Notes: generated from the letters alone by a model not told the origin. Positions 1-12,406 are shown, counted from the first letter of the stretch. The stretch: DNA of 64,000 nucleotides from Rhynchopus sp. YZ270_cl-10 (GCA_964035575.1 OZ037856.1:310001-374000); one strand, 5' to 3'. Numbers and translations: made by a program.

Positions 1-781
1 ATTTAAAATTTATTACCATATTCGCGATGCCTACCTTGCCACATGCTATGTTAAAGAAGTGATCAACAATGGAAGAACAGACACGTCTTGTATGTTCTAA
101 CAGCTTCGCGGACGTCAACGGATATTCAATTGAATTGCGAAAATCCCCTTCAAACGTTTCTGCACGGTCATACCGAGATGCCTTCTTTGTGTTTGTAAGC
201 GCGTGCACATTGGTCCTCCTCTCTACAAGGCATACCGACTGATTCCATGTGCACCTTACCAAACAATTATTATACTGTGAAGAAGTAGAAGGCTTCGGGT
301 CAACAAATCCCTGAAGAATTCCATTCTTGTTCTTTCTCTTTTCAAGCCAATCTTTCAACTCTGATCTCGTCAAATAAAAGATTCTAGAGGATTTATGCCC
401 TTCCGCAACCTGGCTGATGAAGTACGCTACGATATCACTGCAGTTCGATGCAGAACTGTTTTCAAAGTGTTTCAGGATCAGACCCACTCTGAGAGCAGAC
501 GGCTTCTTCTTGTGGAGCCGCGCGACCTTGGTTTTGCTCGAGATTTTTGTAAAGTACCATCCGGTAGGTTTGTTAAATTTGAAGACAACAGTATCGGGGA
601 CTACCACATCTCCTACAGAATGCACACTGTCGTCCTGCTTTGTCCAGAGCACTTCGTACATAGAATCCAATATACCGTCTCCCTCTATGTTAAGAAACTC
701 TAAGGCACCACGTTCTTTTTTATCTTCCAGTTCACAGTCATCGTCGACATCGTCGTCTAGCAAAGCAGCTGTTCGTCGCAT
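1..781 (-). CDS. Conserved protein of unknown function, 3' end outside the window
   Basis: An open minus-strand frame of 260 codons starts at an ATG (779-781) and runs off the left edge without a stop. The N-terminus is acidic (DDDVDDD near residue 9). A structured part follows, with a block containing NNCLVRCTW, CLVERRTN, a TFEG-like ETFEGDF and, near the edge, IANMVINFK. This looks like a globular domain that I associate with conserved protist proteins but cannot name. The frame has no stop for 780 bp, uses GC-rich codons and starts cleanly, so it is very likely a real gene although its C-terminus is missing. No intron is seen. It is the most downstream gene of the one-way array, 965 bp beyond the DNAJB stop. 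Confidence 0.75.
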   Translation of the reverse strand, partial: MRRTAALLDDDVDDDCELEDKKERGALEFLNIEGDGILDSMYEVLWTKQDDSVHSVGDVVVPDTVVFKFNKPTGWYFTKISSKTKVARLHKKKPSALRVGLILKHFENSSASNCSDIVAYFISQVAEGHKSSRIFYLTRSELKDWLEKRKNKNGILQGFVDPKPSTSSQYNNCLVRCTWNQSVCLVERRTNVHALTNTKKASRYDRAETFEGDFRNSIEYPLTSAKLLEHTRRVCSSIVDHFFNIACGKVGIANMVINFK

Positions 782-1746
782 GAGGATTGGCTATTTGTGG
801 GAAAGAAGAAAGAAAAAAAGAGGATAATAAGAAAGGTTTGTAAGGCGAATGTTAAGCCGTAAAATCGTGCTTAGTCAAAAGAAAGGAGGCAGGAGAAGGA
901 GAGAGAGAGAGAGAGAGAAAGAGAGGAGGATGAGTATATAAACACACCCCTTCCCCCCACGTCAAACGAAGTGGGTACGTTGGAGAAAAAATACAGAATC
1001 ACCTCTCTCGTTTCATTCACCTAAGAAAAATGCCGTTTTACTGGTTCTCCGCTGGAGAAAGAAAAGAGAAAAGAAAATCGATGATTTACTTTACCTCTGC
1101 GGTAAACATAAAGTCGATAAAAAATCCTGTAAAAAAAAAAGATGGAGTAAATAAATACAGAAGGGTTCCGAAGGGATGGGAAACAAAAATAAGTCCATTT
1201 TTTGTTCTTTGTTGTTTTTTTAGTGTAAAGAGAAAGGGGGGGTAGGGTGGGGAATGCAAAAAATAAAATACCTCTGGAAGGTGGGAGAGGAGGGGGTCAA
1301 AAATGTATATTGGTGTAATAAGAAGGAGAAAAGTGGAAAGAAAAAAAAAAAGATGCAAAATGGGTTTGAACATCTTTTGCCACAAATCTCATCTTTTGTA
1401 AGGAAAAGAGGGTTTTTTTTTTTGTATTAGATGAGGCTCTATTTTTTCAAAAAAAAAAGGGAAATTTTATAAGATAAAACTAAGCCTCTCGTGCTTTGTC
1501 ACCTTAATCAAAAAATACAAGTAGGTAAAACCTTTCTTAACTTGTTGAGGGGGAAGAGGAGGGGGTGTTTTGCAGGCAATCTTATCTTGCTTTCTGGTTT
1601 TTGTTTATGGCCTGAAATGTGGGTGGTATTTTTGTTTCTGTTTTTTTGCAAAAAAAAATTCCTCCTAAAAAAGGGGTGTAAAAGGGGAAGCCCATGTGAA
1701 TGGGGTTTTTTTAAAAGACAATGCCCCTTTTTATTTATGGTTTTCT
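782..1746. other. Intergenic: homopolymers, GA run, one family III repeat
   Basis: No coding sequence is supported. It holds a (GA)n run at about 900-925, a TATATAA-like string near 936, many A and T runs of 8-12 bases and one family III repeat at 1467-1507 (CTAAGCCTCTCGTGCTTTG). Confidence 0.6.
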
Positions 1747-3029
1747 TTAGGCAGGACGGGTGCCGCTTTGAGGTTTGTCGGTGCTGAAGACACGTGCAAT
1801 CTCCTTCTTCTGTCCGTCGGTGAGGTACTTCGGGAATCTATTGTTTAAGGTTTGATAGCAAAAAAACGACATGAGGGGGAAATGGAAGCTTAATAACAAA
1901 TCTTTATCAAGCATTAGGCACTTCGTGGTGTTCGAGCATGAGCATGGTGTGACGCGGATGCGTCCAAAAAAGCTCTATCAAAGAGATAATACACAAGAAG
2001 CGGACTGCGAGCGCACAAAAAAAAATCATACTCTGCTTCAAAGTTCAGCACAAGATCGCCTCGTTTGCCGTTCCCGTTCAGCACTGGCATGCCTTCTCCG
2101 GACACCACCTTGGTGTACTTCGGGTGGACAACGTCGTTGATGAAGAGACTCAACCGCCGGTTGTCTGTTGTGGTGTTTGTGTTAGCACCGCCCCCCATGC
2201 AACAAAATATTAGGCAATGCCTGAGAGGTTCCATACCTAGCGTGTGCACCTCGACACTGAACCCTACCAACGCCTCTTCTAATGTAATCTTCTGCGTGAA
2301 CACCAGGTTGTCCCCCTTCCATTCGAAGTCCTTATGCTTGACCTGGGTGACGGTGACGTGCACGTCACCAGACGTGGCACCATCCTTTTCGTCACCTTTG
2401 CCGATGAATTTGAGGCTCGAGCCCTGTGGCAGGCCTGGCGCGATGGTAATCGGGATCTGGTTCTTTGTGGAGCGGTACTGCTTGCCCTCTCGGTCGAAAT
2501 GCGCCACGGGGACCTCCACCTGCCGCCTTGCGCCACTGTAAAGCTCTTCAAGCGTGCACTGGATCTCTATCTCCTTAGGCGACGGCTGTGCAAGCTTTGC
2601 GGCAGCAGCAGTGTCAGAGAAGAAGAGATGCCGTGTGCTTTCTCCGCTGCTCCCCATTACCTGAATTTTTTTGAGTCAAGAGAAAATATTTGAAAGGAAA
2701 GAACCTCAAAAACATACCTGAAACGGGTTTGCAACCCCAAAGAACGTTTTGAAGATCCCATCAGCGTTGTCGCTGTATTTGTAGCCTGCGCCGTTTGCAC
2801 CCTGCTTGAGCCCATCATCCCCGTAGTCATCATAAAGGGCACGCAGGCGTGGGTCATTGAGCACCTCATACGCCTCACTGACCCGTGCAAACGAGGCACG
2901 TGTGTCCACACCCAAGTCTTTGTTCAAGTCTGGGTGGAATTTGAGTGCCATTTTGCGATAGGCCTTGGCAATGTCCTCCTTGTCGGCCTCCTTCGTAATC
3001 CCCAGCAGGTTATAGTAGTCACCGCTCAT
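1747..3029 (-). CDS. DnaJ (Hsp40) class II co-chaperone, DNAJB type
   Basis: A J-domain protein that would stimulate Hsp70 ATPase and deliver clients, probably in the cytosol. Four exons (3029-2718, 2660-2237, 2164-2032, 1837-1747) join in frame to 319 residues. The J domain is residues 1-70 with the HPD triad at 32-34. A short Gly/Phe-type linker (GANGAGY) follows, then the substrate-binding C-terminal region (CTLEELYSGA, VVHPKYTKV). It ends with the dimerisation-type FPKYLTDGQKKEI. There is no CxxCxGxG zinc finger, which makes it class II. All introns are GT-AG with GTATG donors. The second intron (72 nt) has no stop and keeps frame, so an unspliced reading looks like an insertion in the protein. 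Assignment to the DNAJB1/4/5 group rests on domain order. Confidence 0.93.
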
Positions 3030-4134
3030 TGTAAATCTGTCTTGTTGAGCGTCGCGGGAATTGTGACGGAAAAAGGTGTAACGGAGGGTGTTATGCTGTT
3101 GGATGGATAAAGGGTGGTCAAAGGGTGGAGGAAGATCACAACATCAACAGCTCACTTTGGGAATGGGATAATTGGCAGGCATCCCTCTGCTTCTGCTCAG
3201 GATGAATATCTCCCCATGGAGACCGATAGCAAACAATATCATCACGAAAACACAAAAAAAAACAAAAAGTTTTTTTTTTTTGTAAGGAAAAACCCTTCCC
3301 CCTTTTTATGTTGACGCTTCCCAAAAAAGGGGTAAAAAAAGGGAGGTCATCGTATTCGAATTTAAAAATAACAAAGCACGCACCGTCCCCTCCCAGAATT
3401 TTTTTTATTGTAAAAAAAAAAAGCCATGTACGCAGAAAAGAAGGTTATCTTGCAGAAAGGCAACTGGACATAAAAGGTTATTAGAAAAAAAAAAAAGGAA
3501 AAGAAAAAAGAAAAGTTTGTCAAATGATCCGAAGCCTTGTGTGCTTTTGTCACTCTTTTAAAAAAAAATTAGAAGACGGTGTGTATGCCTCGCCATGCAC
3601 AAAACGTATCTTCAAAAAATCTTGAAAAGACAGTTCGTTGTGTCAAACACGGTACCCCCACCTTCCCTTGAGTGTCAAAAGAGGATCAACACCGTCAAAA
3701 TTCAGGTTGGGGGAGTTGATGTACATAACGGTATTTTTCACGTGCAATCTTTGTGTCGGATTAGTCACAATATTTTTTGTTTCTGTTCTCGACACTTCTC
3801 TGGAGTAATTTCGAAGAGGAAAAAAGAAAAAGGGGGGTGTAGCTTCCATCTGTGCAATATGCACCGCTTTTAATCTTAAATTTGGGTTATTTTTTCGTCA
3901 TTTTTTTTATAAAATATTTGTGGCTTACAAATTGCTTATGGGGGTGGGATGGAACAAAGAAACGCCATCTACTCTGTGTATGAGGGAAGAAACTCAAAAC
4001 GGCGGCTTATTAGTTTTTTTTTTAAAAAATTGCAATTTTTTTGTCGACAAATCACCTACCGAGGTAGGTCCAGCACTGCGCATCGCCCGAAGGCTTTTAC
4101 ACTTACTTTTTTTTTTGATAGCTCCTACGGTTCT
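3030..4134. other. Intergenic: A/T runs, one family III repeat, one hairpin repeat
   Basis: No gene is supported. A family III repeat lies at 3523-3556. A repeat with a perfect ACCTAC-CGA-GGTAGGT hairpin occupies about 4048-4110. A second copy of the latter, in the same orientation, lies at 12420-12485. Confidence 0.55.
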
Positions 4135-5834
4135 TCACACAAAGCTGAGTGCATTTGGGATAGGGAACGGTTCGTGCTGGAGGGATTGGTAGGTAGAACT
4201 GATTGCGGATAGAAGAAGCATGGTCAGGACACCACGTAGGATGAGGAGCACGAGGCCAAAGCTGCTGATGATGCAACCTTCCCAGCCGAACACGATTGTC
4301 AGCCCCAGCACAATGGACACACACACACCGAGGACAGACGCTGTTGCCGCTGTCACAGGGTGGTTCATATCAGTGTACATCAGCATCTCTCGCACAGCCT
4401 GCGTATAGCTGCTGTGCAGCAGCAGACATACGAGACGCACCGACAGCAGCTCTACAACAAGCGGCTCGCGCTGGTCCCACACAAGGTGTTCGTTGTTTGA
4501 GTTCAGGAAGAGTTCGAGCGAGCGGTTGCTCTCCTTCAGCGCAGAGGAGTACTTCTTGCTGTTCGCGTACGCCATGACCAGCGCCATCGACACAATGGGA
4601 CTCTCCTTGTACGCTGAAGCAAGCTCGAGGTGCGCCTGCACGCTTTTGTCCTTATCGCGCACACCTTCGTAGCCTTCGAACTGCACCCATACACAGCGGA
4701 CCAGCAGTTTGTGGTTCATGGGATGGTCGTCCAGGGCGGCTGCACGCTTGAGCCACTGTGTGTGGTAGTGTTGCTTGCAGTGTGGGTTGGGTTCATACCT
4801 CTCGTGCACGCGCATAGATGAAGCGTTTCATGTAGATGATGCCAAGAACGTGCAAGGCAAGGGTGTTCCCGTCATCAAGCTTGTGTGCCTCCAGTGCAGG
4901 CTCCTCTGCTTGCTGTGGTGTTTGCAGTGGAAAGGTGTAACGGAGTGTACTCATACCTTCACCTTCGAGGAGTCTGCACTCAGAACTAACGCCAGTCCCG
5001 ACAGAATGAAGGACCGTTGGCGTGCGTTCAGCGCCTCCGACTTTGAGACGGTCGTCAGCGACGCGAGGACGTCCTTGTCTGCACGGTTCGCTGTCTGCAG
5101 GCCAAGGTTGCTGAGCACCACCAAGGCTGCGGCACGTAGACGCAGCGAGGCGGTGTCTTGCTTCGTTGCCGTGTCCAGTACACTGCAGAGGAAAGAAAAT
5201 CAAAAACGTGTGGAGGTCACAGACGTTGCAGTGAAACATACCTGATAGCCTTCTTTAACGCAGCCTCTGCGTGCCGGTACATCCCCAACTTGACACATGA
5301 AATGCCGACCAGGAAGTGCAGGACCGGGTGCGGCGATATGGACCGTGCCTTGAGGTATTGTGTGAGCGACTCTTTGTAGCGGCGCTGTGCAGCGTACTCC
5401 TCGCCTGCGGCTAGCGCGCGTCGCTCTGCGAGGCCTGTGAGGGAGGGGAGCTGGATGTCGAGCTTGAGGCGAACGAGCTGTGCACAGCGGTCGGTGAGGA
5501 CCTCGCGGTCAGCAGGCGAGTCCACGCCACCCACGAGTGATGCATGTGACTCTGTCACCAACGCGCCTAGCACCAGCGCACAGCCGTACACACCCGACCT
5601 CGCTCGACACACCCGCCGCACAAATCCGCCCCCTGCCCTGCCACAGCGCGCACCACCCGTGTTCCCAAGGTTGTTCGTGCAGCACCACGTCTCCACCTGC
5701 GCCAAAGGACGGAACGCACGACCCTTCTCCCTAATGGCCCCCCGCCACACACGGTACCCCCGAATCACCACAGCAACAAACACCACATCAATCAAAACAC
5801 TCAGTAGCAAACCCAACAGGGGGTCCGTGTCCAT
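4135..5834 (-). CDS. Membrane-anchored tetratricopeptide-repeat protein
   Basis: Four exons (5834-5242, 5182-4957, 4912-4799, 4755-4135) join to 517 residues. The start is the ATG at 5832-5834; upstream in-frame sequence has only a TTG and is AT-rich. Residues 3-25 form a hydrophobic segment (LLGLLLSVLIDVVFVAVVI). The middle carries TPR-like helix pairs (YKESLTQYLKARSI, GMYRHAEAALKKAI, AREWLKRAAALD, YSSALKESNRSLEL). The C-terminus has two further hydrophobic segments (VLGVCVSIVLGLTIVFGW; GLVLLILRGVLTMLLLSA). It is likely an integral protein of an internal membrane that presents a TPR scaffold. The family is not recognised; a TTC7-like role was considered but cannot be shown. Its start lies only 162 bp from the stop of the upstream ankyrin gene. 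Confidence 0.85.
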
Positions 5835-5996
5835 TTGTGTGGTCCTGGGTGTGAAGTGGAGATTTTTGTTTGGAAAAAAATAAATTGAAAAGTTGAAAAA
5901 ACCTCCATTCTTTTGAACAACGTCATACAAACAAAATAATCTAACACAGAAAGCTGCCTCACACTGGCAACAACCCCCCTCTCTCTCCCCCCTCCC

Positions 5997-7257
5997 CTAC
6001 CGAAACCTTGGAGGGGGCGAGGCAGACTCCGACCCTGCAGACCCAAATGAATGCCCCCCATCTGCGTCCCCTTCCTCCTCACCTCCGTCGCTCACCTCTA
6101 CACCTCTTTGGGTGTCGTCTCCTCCTCCTCCTCCCCTCCCCACTACCACTGAATCCAACATTCTCACCTTTGCAGCAACGATTCTCGAGAGGACAGCGCT
6201 TGTACAGACACGCCATACAGATCGCAACGCAGAAGGGGTGGGGAAGGTGGCAGCAAGCCATCCTAGTGGGTCGCGGAGGAGTGTTTGCGGTGGTGCTGCT
6301 GCGGTTATGGCATTCTGTATTTGGGTAGGGGAGAGCTCGGGGAGGAGAAGCGGGAGAAGCTCCCCCGCCTGCACCACCCCTCCCCCTCGGCGTTCGCTTA
6401 CCTCCGCTGCGCGCAACGCTGCGCACAGCCCTTCCGCAAACCTCAGCTCCTCCTGCACCGCAGCCCAACGCACCACCCCACCCTCATCCCGCATCCCTTC
6501 GAACCACACCCCATACGCCCGCGCCTTCTCAGAGACAGCACTGCGTGGGGGTCTCTTCTCGACCCCTTCCTTGCGGAGTGCAGATTGGGGGATCGAAACT
6601 CCTCGTTTGTTACGCCGTTCTGGGGTCGGTGTGGGGGTTGGCGTAGGGGGTGAAGACGGCGGGAGTGGTGTGGGTTCTGGTGAGGTAGGTGTGGTGGTTT
6701 GCGGTGGTGGTGGTGGTGGTGTAGGTGGCGGCTCTCCACGCAGTGTGCGTGTAATAGCAGCAGCGTTGTGGGCATCGGGTGTAGAGGCGGGACGGCTAGG
6801 GTGTTTCTTCTTGAGAAGTGCGAGGGGGACAGCTCCAGTCTTGTTTTTCGCGTTGACCTATAGTTTTGTGTTGAAATTGACAGAATTTTTGGGGCGTTCC
6901 AACGGTTTTGGTTTTTCGAAGCAGAGAGGAAAAGAAAAGGAGAAACTGACATACATCCGCACCAGCATCACGCAATACGACCACAACATCAGCAGCATTT
7001 GCCAGCACCGCCTCGTGGAGAGGGGTATTCCGCCTCTCGCACACTGCGTCCACAGAGGCACCATGCTGCAGGAGGGTGCGCACCATTGCAATATCTCCTT
7101 TTGCGCTTGCAACGTGGAGAGGGCGCTCTGCGAACAGCCCTCCACGATAGTTTACATTCGCACCTGCAGCAAGAAGTCGGGTAGCCTTCTGCACATCCCC
7201 CGACCTCGCTGCGGCAAACAGCGCCACATCAATCTGCCCCTTCGCTGGGGACACCAT
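5997..7257 (-). CDS. Ankyrin-repeat protein with proline-rich linker
   Basis: Two exons (7257-6955 and 6839-5997) join in phase 0 to 381 residues. The N-terminal 110 residues contain three ankyrin repeats (DVALFAAARSGDVQKATRLL, RPLHVASAKGDIAMVRTLLQ, TPLHEAVLANAADVVVVL). The splice restores the next repeat, reading ADTGAVPLALLKKKHP. A Pro/Thr-rich linker (TPPPPPPQTTTPTSPEPT) follows, then an alpha-helical Ala/Glu-rich domain and an acidic, Gly-rich tail. Ankyrin repeats mediate protein binding, but the partner cannot be told. The intron has a GTATG donor and a weak CAAG acceptor, supported by frame continuity. The ATG at 7255-7257 is the first after an AT-rich leader. Confidence 0.82.
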
Positions 7258-7655
7258 ATTTGAGAAGGAACACGGGGTAGAGAAAAATGGGGGGAAAAAT
7301 GTGTGTATAGCGTCAGCGCATCCCCATTTCCCGTGACCTGAAGAGGGAATAAATGAACAGAAATCAAAACTGTGGAGAAGTACAAAAAATGAATGGGTCC
7401 TTTTTTTTGTAATCGTGCGGATGCAACAAAAAAAAAAAAAAAGGGAGTGTGAGTTAGGTTTTTGAAGGGGAGAAAAGCGATCCGGCGGGCATCTAATATT
7501 ATGCTGGATCAGTGGGTGGGGAAGAATTCTTATTCGTGTGTCGGTAGAGAGGGTGTTCTCAATGCTGCCCAAAAGGCATTTTCCCCCCATTTTTTTGTGT
7601 CAAAATATAACGCTGTTTTCAATTTTCTCCTTTTAGTTATTCCCCCCCTTTTTTT
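7258..7655. other. Intergenic with A/T runs
   Basis: About 400 bp separate the USO1 stop from the ankyrin start. It has T and A homopolymers and no coding or clear RNA signal. Confidence 0.5.
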
Positions 7656-10600
7656 TTAGGATTTTGAGTATTGTAGCATTGCCTTGGCTGGGGTTTGCGG
7701 GGATTTACCTTGAACGATGTTGGCAAGGTGTTCGTGATAGACGCCTACCAGAGCGAAGAGGTCGCACTGGTCGTTCTCTAGGCTCTCCATGCGCTGCCGG
7801 AGGGCCTCCTCCCGCGCTAGCACAGCATCGTATTGTGCGCGCGAGATCACATCGCCACCAGCAGGCTCGGAAGAGGGAGGGAGTATTGCAGGCACAGACA
7901 GCGGGCCGTCCAGATGTCTCATCGCTCCTGTGCGGTCCAGTTCCGCCTGTTTGTTAGGGTGGTTTGTTGATACAAATGAATGTAGGTAAAAAAGGGAGAA
8001 AATAGCTGGAGGAAGATCCGTAAGCATCTCGTGGAGCTTTGAGGAAAATGGAAATAGGTACCTTCAGTGCCGAGTCGCTCATGGCAAACTGCTGTATGAG
8101 GGCAAGCTTGCTGTCTGAAATGTCAAGGCGCTCCTGGAGGCGTGCGTATGTGTGGAGGAGGGATTGGTTCTCCTCCTCGCGTGCGTGCTTGTCGTGGATG
8201 TCTGCCTCGCGTGCGTCCTGCGAGAGGACCTTCTCGACCTCCAGTAGCTTGGCACATTCTGCGCTCTTCGCACGCTCCTCTTCCAGCTCCGCCGAAAGCA
8301 GGAGTGCACGGCTTGTCGCCTGCTGCAGCTTGTCCTGCCACTCCGCTTCGTGCTCAAGATGTTCACGTCGGAGCTGTGAAAGTGCCTGTAGTGAGGTAGT
8401 TTTCATGTTTTGAGGTACTGTGAACATTGGGTTGAGAGATAAAAGGGTTGAACGTCAGGCACCAAAATAAATGATGTCTCAGCTGGGTGTTGTGGCATGG
8501 GATTATTAGGTGAGTTTCAAGGGAAAGCGGGCGTAATGCAAAGCTGCTGCTTAGTGTGGCATACCTCCTCCGAGACGGTGTTCCCCTGACCACCGCCCTC
8601 CTTCGCCCGCTGCACGTCGTCGCGTGCCTGCTGCAGCTCTGTGCGCAGACGTGCAAGGTCGCTCTGCTGCTGTAGGGTGATCTGGCGCAGGGCCTCTGCG
8701 TCTGGCCCTGCGTCATGCCCACCTGCCTCGTCCAGCGCCTCACCAGACCCACGCGGCTGCACCTGAGGTGAAAAAATAGACATTTTTAAAAAAACACCAA
8801 CTCCAACGCAAAAAAGAAGACTTCACCCCTAGCTCAGCTTCCAATACAAAAGAGATTGCTTAACTACCTTGCCCAACTCCCCCTCTCACGCAATGTCACA
8901 TGCAAAGTACATACCATCGCATCGTCCATAACATTCTGCTGTACTTGCGCATAGCAACGCTCGGTGAGTTCTTGGGTATGCGTATCCCAGAGGGGTGGTG
9001 TGGATTTGAGGAATAGCGGCGATGCGTCGTAGGCTGCGTCCTGTGGTGTCATGGTGTGTGAAACAGGAACGAGAACATGCACCCGAACATACCTGCTTCA
9101 AAGTGTTGATGCGCTGCGACATGCGGTCAATGCCAATCCTCCGGTTGATCGCATCCCGCAGCGACCGCTCCAACGCGTTGAACTGCCCCTCACGCTGCTG
9201 CCACTCCTCCGCAACGTTGGCACGGTTCTCCCGCAGATACGCCAACGACTCTGAAACAACAATCTTCGCCATCCCCAAGAACACCCCGCTCAATACCTGC
9301 ATGAAAAAAATATGATACCCCATCCACTATCTGTTCATACCTGCACCGAAACTGCCTCAATATTATCAGCATTCGCCGTTTCAACAAAAAAGCTGATGTC
9401 AATTAAAGTCAGCTGATGCACAAACTCCCCATTCCCTGGGAGACAGGACAGCAGAAGCTTGAAGTAGTTGTGGATGAGGTAGGCCTCCTTGCCGTCGCGG
9501 ATCGCTGCTTTTAGGGAGGCAAGCGCTTGGGAGAGGAGGGGCACGCTGTTGTAGGTTGCTGTGGCGAGTTGCTGGCCTACACCGGGCTCCACCACAAGGA
9601 GAGAAGTAAGATGACAGGCATATGCACAACCAATGCTGTTAGGACTGAATATCCCACGCATCAGCGAACTTGCAGGATGCCTCGTCGTTGTTCCGCAAGC
9701 CTCACCCACAAGCCCCCCCGCAAGCGCCACACGGTTGACCGGATGCGCCAACACCGTGTCCATCAGCTCTGCGGCCGCCCTCATCCGATCCTGCATCCCT
9801 TTGCTCTCATCCGCATTCCAGCTATACTCCGCAACCGTATTCGCCCACTTCACAAACCCCCCATTCTGGTCAATCAACAACCCAATCAGCTGCTCCTTAA
9901 TCGCATCCGACTCCTTTGCCAGCATGTCCAGACATTTCAAACTCTCTATATGTGCTTCATACATAGTGGTATCAAAGACCGACACCCCAGCCAACCCAGT
10001 AAGAATGCTCTTCTCAGCACTATAGATCTCCCGCCCTTCTTGATAGGTGATCCCTGCGATGGCGTCGATCGTCTTTTTGAATTCGGATTTTTCGTTTTTG
10101 GATTTCAAAAAATAAGAAATGAGATAAATAGTGAAGACAATAATACGGCACGCAGAGTCGTTCAAGGGCCCGCCAAGCTCAAGGAGGGGGAGGAGAGACG
10201 CAAAGCCGGTTTGATCTCGGAACATCTTTTGCGCATTAGTGTTGTTTCCGAGGAGATGGTGAAAAATCTCGAGACAGTCCTCCACTGTCACACCCCCTGA
10301 CACACCTCCATTATCTTTGATGATCGCAAGAAGCGACTCAAAGATACTTTCATATACCAACATCGTTTGCACCTGCGAATCAGAGATACTCAAAATCTTG
10401 ACCAAAGGCAATGCTTCACCTCGAAGAATCGTTCCGTTTAGGTCATCAGGCGAGCAGTTTAAGAGGTTCACCAAATAGTGTAGGCCGCCTTGAGAAGTAG
10501 AAAATGCAGGAATCAGTTCTGTATGGTCCTGCAGCACCAGAATGAGAAATGTCAGAACACCAAGCTTGGAGTGGAAGGAATGGTCCTGGATGATACAGAG

Positions 10601-11044
10601 CAGGGTGTCGATTCCTTTGAGTTCTGCCTCGTGTTTTGCGAATGCGTTGATATATTGCGCGACCAGCTGTGCTGGGGAGGTGCCATTCCCGTTGGAGGAG
10701 ACGGTGGAAGCAGAGCGGTTGTTGGCTGTGTTTGGCTCGGGGTTGCTCTTTACGGGCGCTTCGGTGTCAACAATGTCGGTGATGATCGCCATAATACCAT
10801 CACAGATCTGCTCATCCATCCGATTCGCACGCAACGAATGAAACAAATTCACAAAGTTCTCCACCCCAATCTCCTTCAAATCCCTCGGATTCATCTCATG
10901 CAGCTCCTGCACCGCAGTCCTCTTATCCCCAGTATTATACGAGGTCCGTATTCTGTTCACCAAAACACGTGCCAGCTGCTGCGGGGTAGGGGCCTCCACC
11001 TTCCCTTTCGTGACGGCCCCCACCTGCTTCAAAGCAAACATCAT
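7656..11044 (-). CDS. USO1: General vesicular transport factor p115/USO1, Golgi tether
   Basis: Six exons starting with 11044-9341 and 9296-9093 encode about 950 residues, close to animal p115 (about 960). The first exon holds an armadillo-type globular head of about 570 residues, with family-typical segments such as GIDTLLCIIQDHSFHSKLG, LVLQDHTELIPAFSTSQGG and ANADNIEAVSVQ. The later exons are coiled coil (LRQITLQQQSDLARLRTELQ, REHLEHEAEWQDKLQQ, ARLQERLDISDSKLALIQ). p115 tethers COPI/COPII vesicles at the Golgi through Rab1, GM130 and SNAREs. The start is taken at ATG ATG (11044); an upstream TTG continues the frame but is unlikely. That ATG directly follows a T-rich stretch ending in AAG, which fits a trans-splice acceptor but does not prove one. 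The acidic tail of animal p115 is not evident. Confidence 0.9.
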
Positions 11045-11656
11045 CTTATCAAACAAAACCCCACCCTCAAAGAGGGTAGGGGGTAAAGGGGTGGGGGTGG
11101 GGTGGGTGGGGTTCCCTGTAATGGATGTAGGGTGTATGGTGGTAAGGAAAGGAGGAAAAAAAAAAGGTGTGGAAAAAAAAGCCCCTTTTTTTGTTGTAAC
11201 AAAAACGAACGTCCAGAGGGGGGGAAACTCAAACGGGAAACAGAAAAAAGAATAGGGAACTTTGGTATTTTTTAAATGCGCCGCCTCTGAGAGGCTTTAC
11301 ATTTCGTTTTCCTAATCGAAAAACACAAAAAAAAAGGGTGGTGGCAGAACAGGAACACCCCTCTACCAAAACCTTTGAACTTTTCTTAATACCAGTCGCA
11401 AGCTTAAGAGCGACGCGAAAAGGTCGGTCTCGTGGATAATTTGTCTTACGGCCGATCGAATTGATTCTTACAGAACAACAAAACAAACCTCTCTCCTCCC
11501 CCTACCCCGTTAGGGATTCAGGCAATTAGGATTCGAGAACAAAAAAAAAAACTTCTATTTAGAAAAACAACAAAAGAAAGAGTGTTTTTTTGGGACACGG
11601 AAGTGCCCAGGCTCCATCCTTTCCCCCCTCCCTTAACTGCACCTATTACACACTGC
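11045..11656. other. Intergenic between USO1 and a small charged protein gene
   Basis: About 610 bp with G-rich and A-rich runs. A minus-strand open stretch at 11229-11486 lacks an ATG and shows no recognisable protein. Nothing else is supported. Confidence 0.5.
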
Positions 11657-12406
11657 CTAATTATCAAATGCAGATTTCTTACTGCCTCGTTGCAAAGGGT
11701 GCGTCTGAGGCGAACCTGGCTGGACAGTGAGGTCCGGGACAATCAGGTCTCCTTGGTTTGAGTTTGCTGGGGAGACAAGCGATGGCGTCCTCCCCCCCAT
11801 ATTGCTTGGTACAAGCAGGTCGACAGGTGGTGCCTGCATAATGGAACGACGTGCCTTGTATAGTGTCCCTTGCAGCACGCTTTCGTCCTTAAGCTGCTGC
11901 GAACGCCGTTCGTTTATCGTTTTCATTTCGCTTTTATTATCTGAAGACGATGCTTGCAGCTGTGGAAATAGAGAGTTTTAGAGACGTATCAAAAATGATA
12001 CGAACCTACCAGAAATGCCATCTAAAAAAATGTGAACAGGAAGTTGGTCTGTACAACCGTCATTACTTTTAATATCAGGTAATGGCAAATTCTAGGGGTT
12101 GCCTATATATTTTTGTCGCTGGCGAGAAAGGGTGTGGGGGTATGTGGGGGGGGTCTGTTGTATACCTCCTCCTTCTTGACCTTCTCGAGCATCTTTGCCC
12201 GCAGGGCAGCGTACTTCTGTGTTGGCGGTGGTGGCGGCTTCTTCCCCTTCGCCTGCGCGGTGTCACACGCCTTGCGCCAGTTCAAAAACTCCTTTATCTT
12301 CTTCAAGAGAAACGACTTTGACCCATACTTCACCTCAAGGTTCTTCTGCACTAAATAGGATTGGATCAGGGCACCGATTTTGCGCAATGCAAGAGTCAAC
12401 TCAATG
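11657..12406 (-). CDS. Small charged protein of unknown function, 5' exon unresolved
   Basis: Two exons are clear. The first, 12406-12166, encodes LTLALRKIGALIQSYLVQKN, a Lys-rich helical stretch, a KKPPPPP run and AALRAKMLEKVKKEE. The second, 11959-11657, encodes MKTINERRSQQLKDESVLQG, then a Pro/Ser-rich tail ending SKKSAFDN. The GTATAC donor at 12165 joins in frame to an ACAG acceptor. The 12406 exon begins with a CACAG acceptor in phase 2, so an upstream ATG exon must exist. It should lie within 12407-12603, but no ATG there ends in a GTATG-type donor. That gap contains a hairpin repeat (12420-12485), apparently inside the first intron. The family is not recognised; it resembles a small basic microtubule- or nucleic-acid-associated protein. 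Confidence 0.65.

Noticed and set aside
1086-1385. Minus-strand 99-residue frame in the first intergenic region
   Set aside because: Phe/Leu/Pro-rich from homopolymers, no ATG with good context and no coding-like composition.
4135-5834. TTC7/YPP1 identity for the TPR protein
   Set aside because: TPR content and size invite the comparison, but hydrophobic segments at both ends do not fit and no diagnostic motif was seen.
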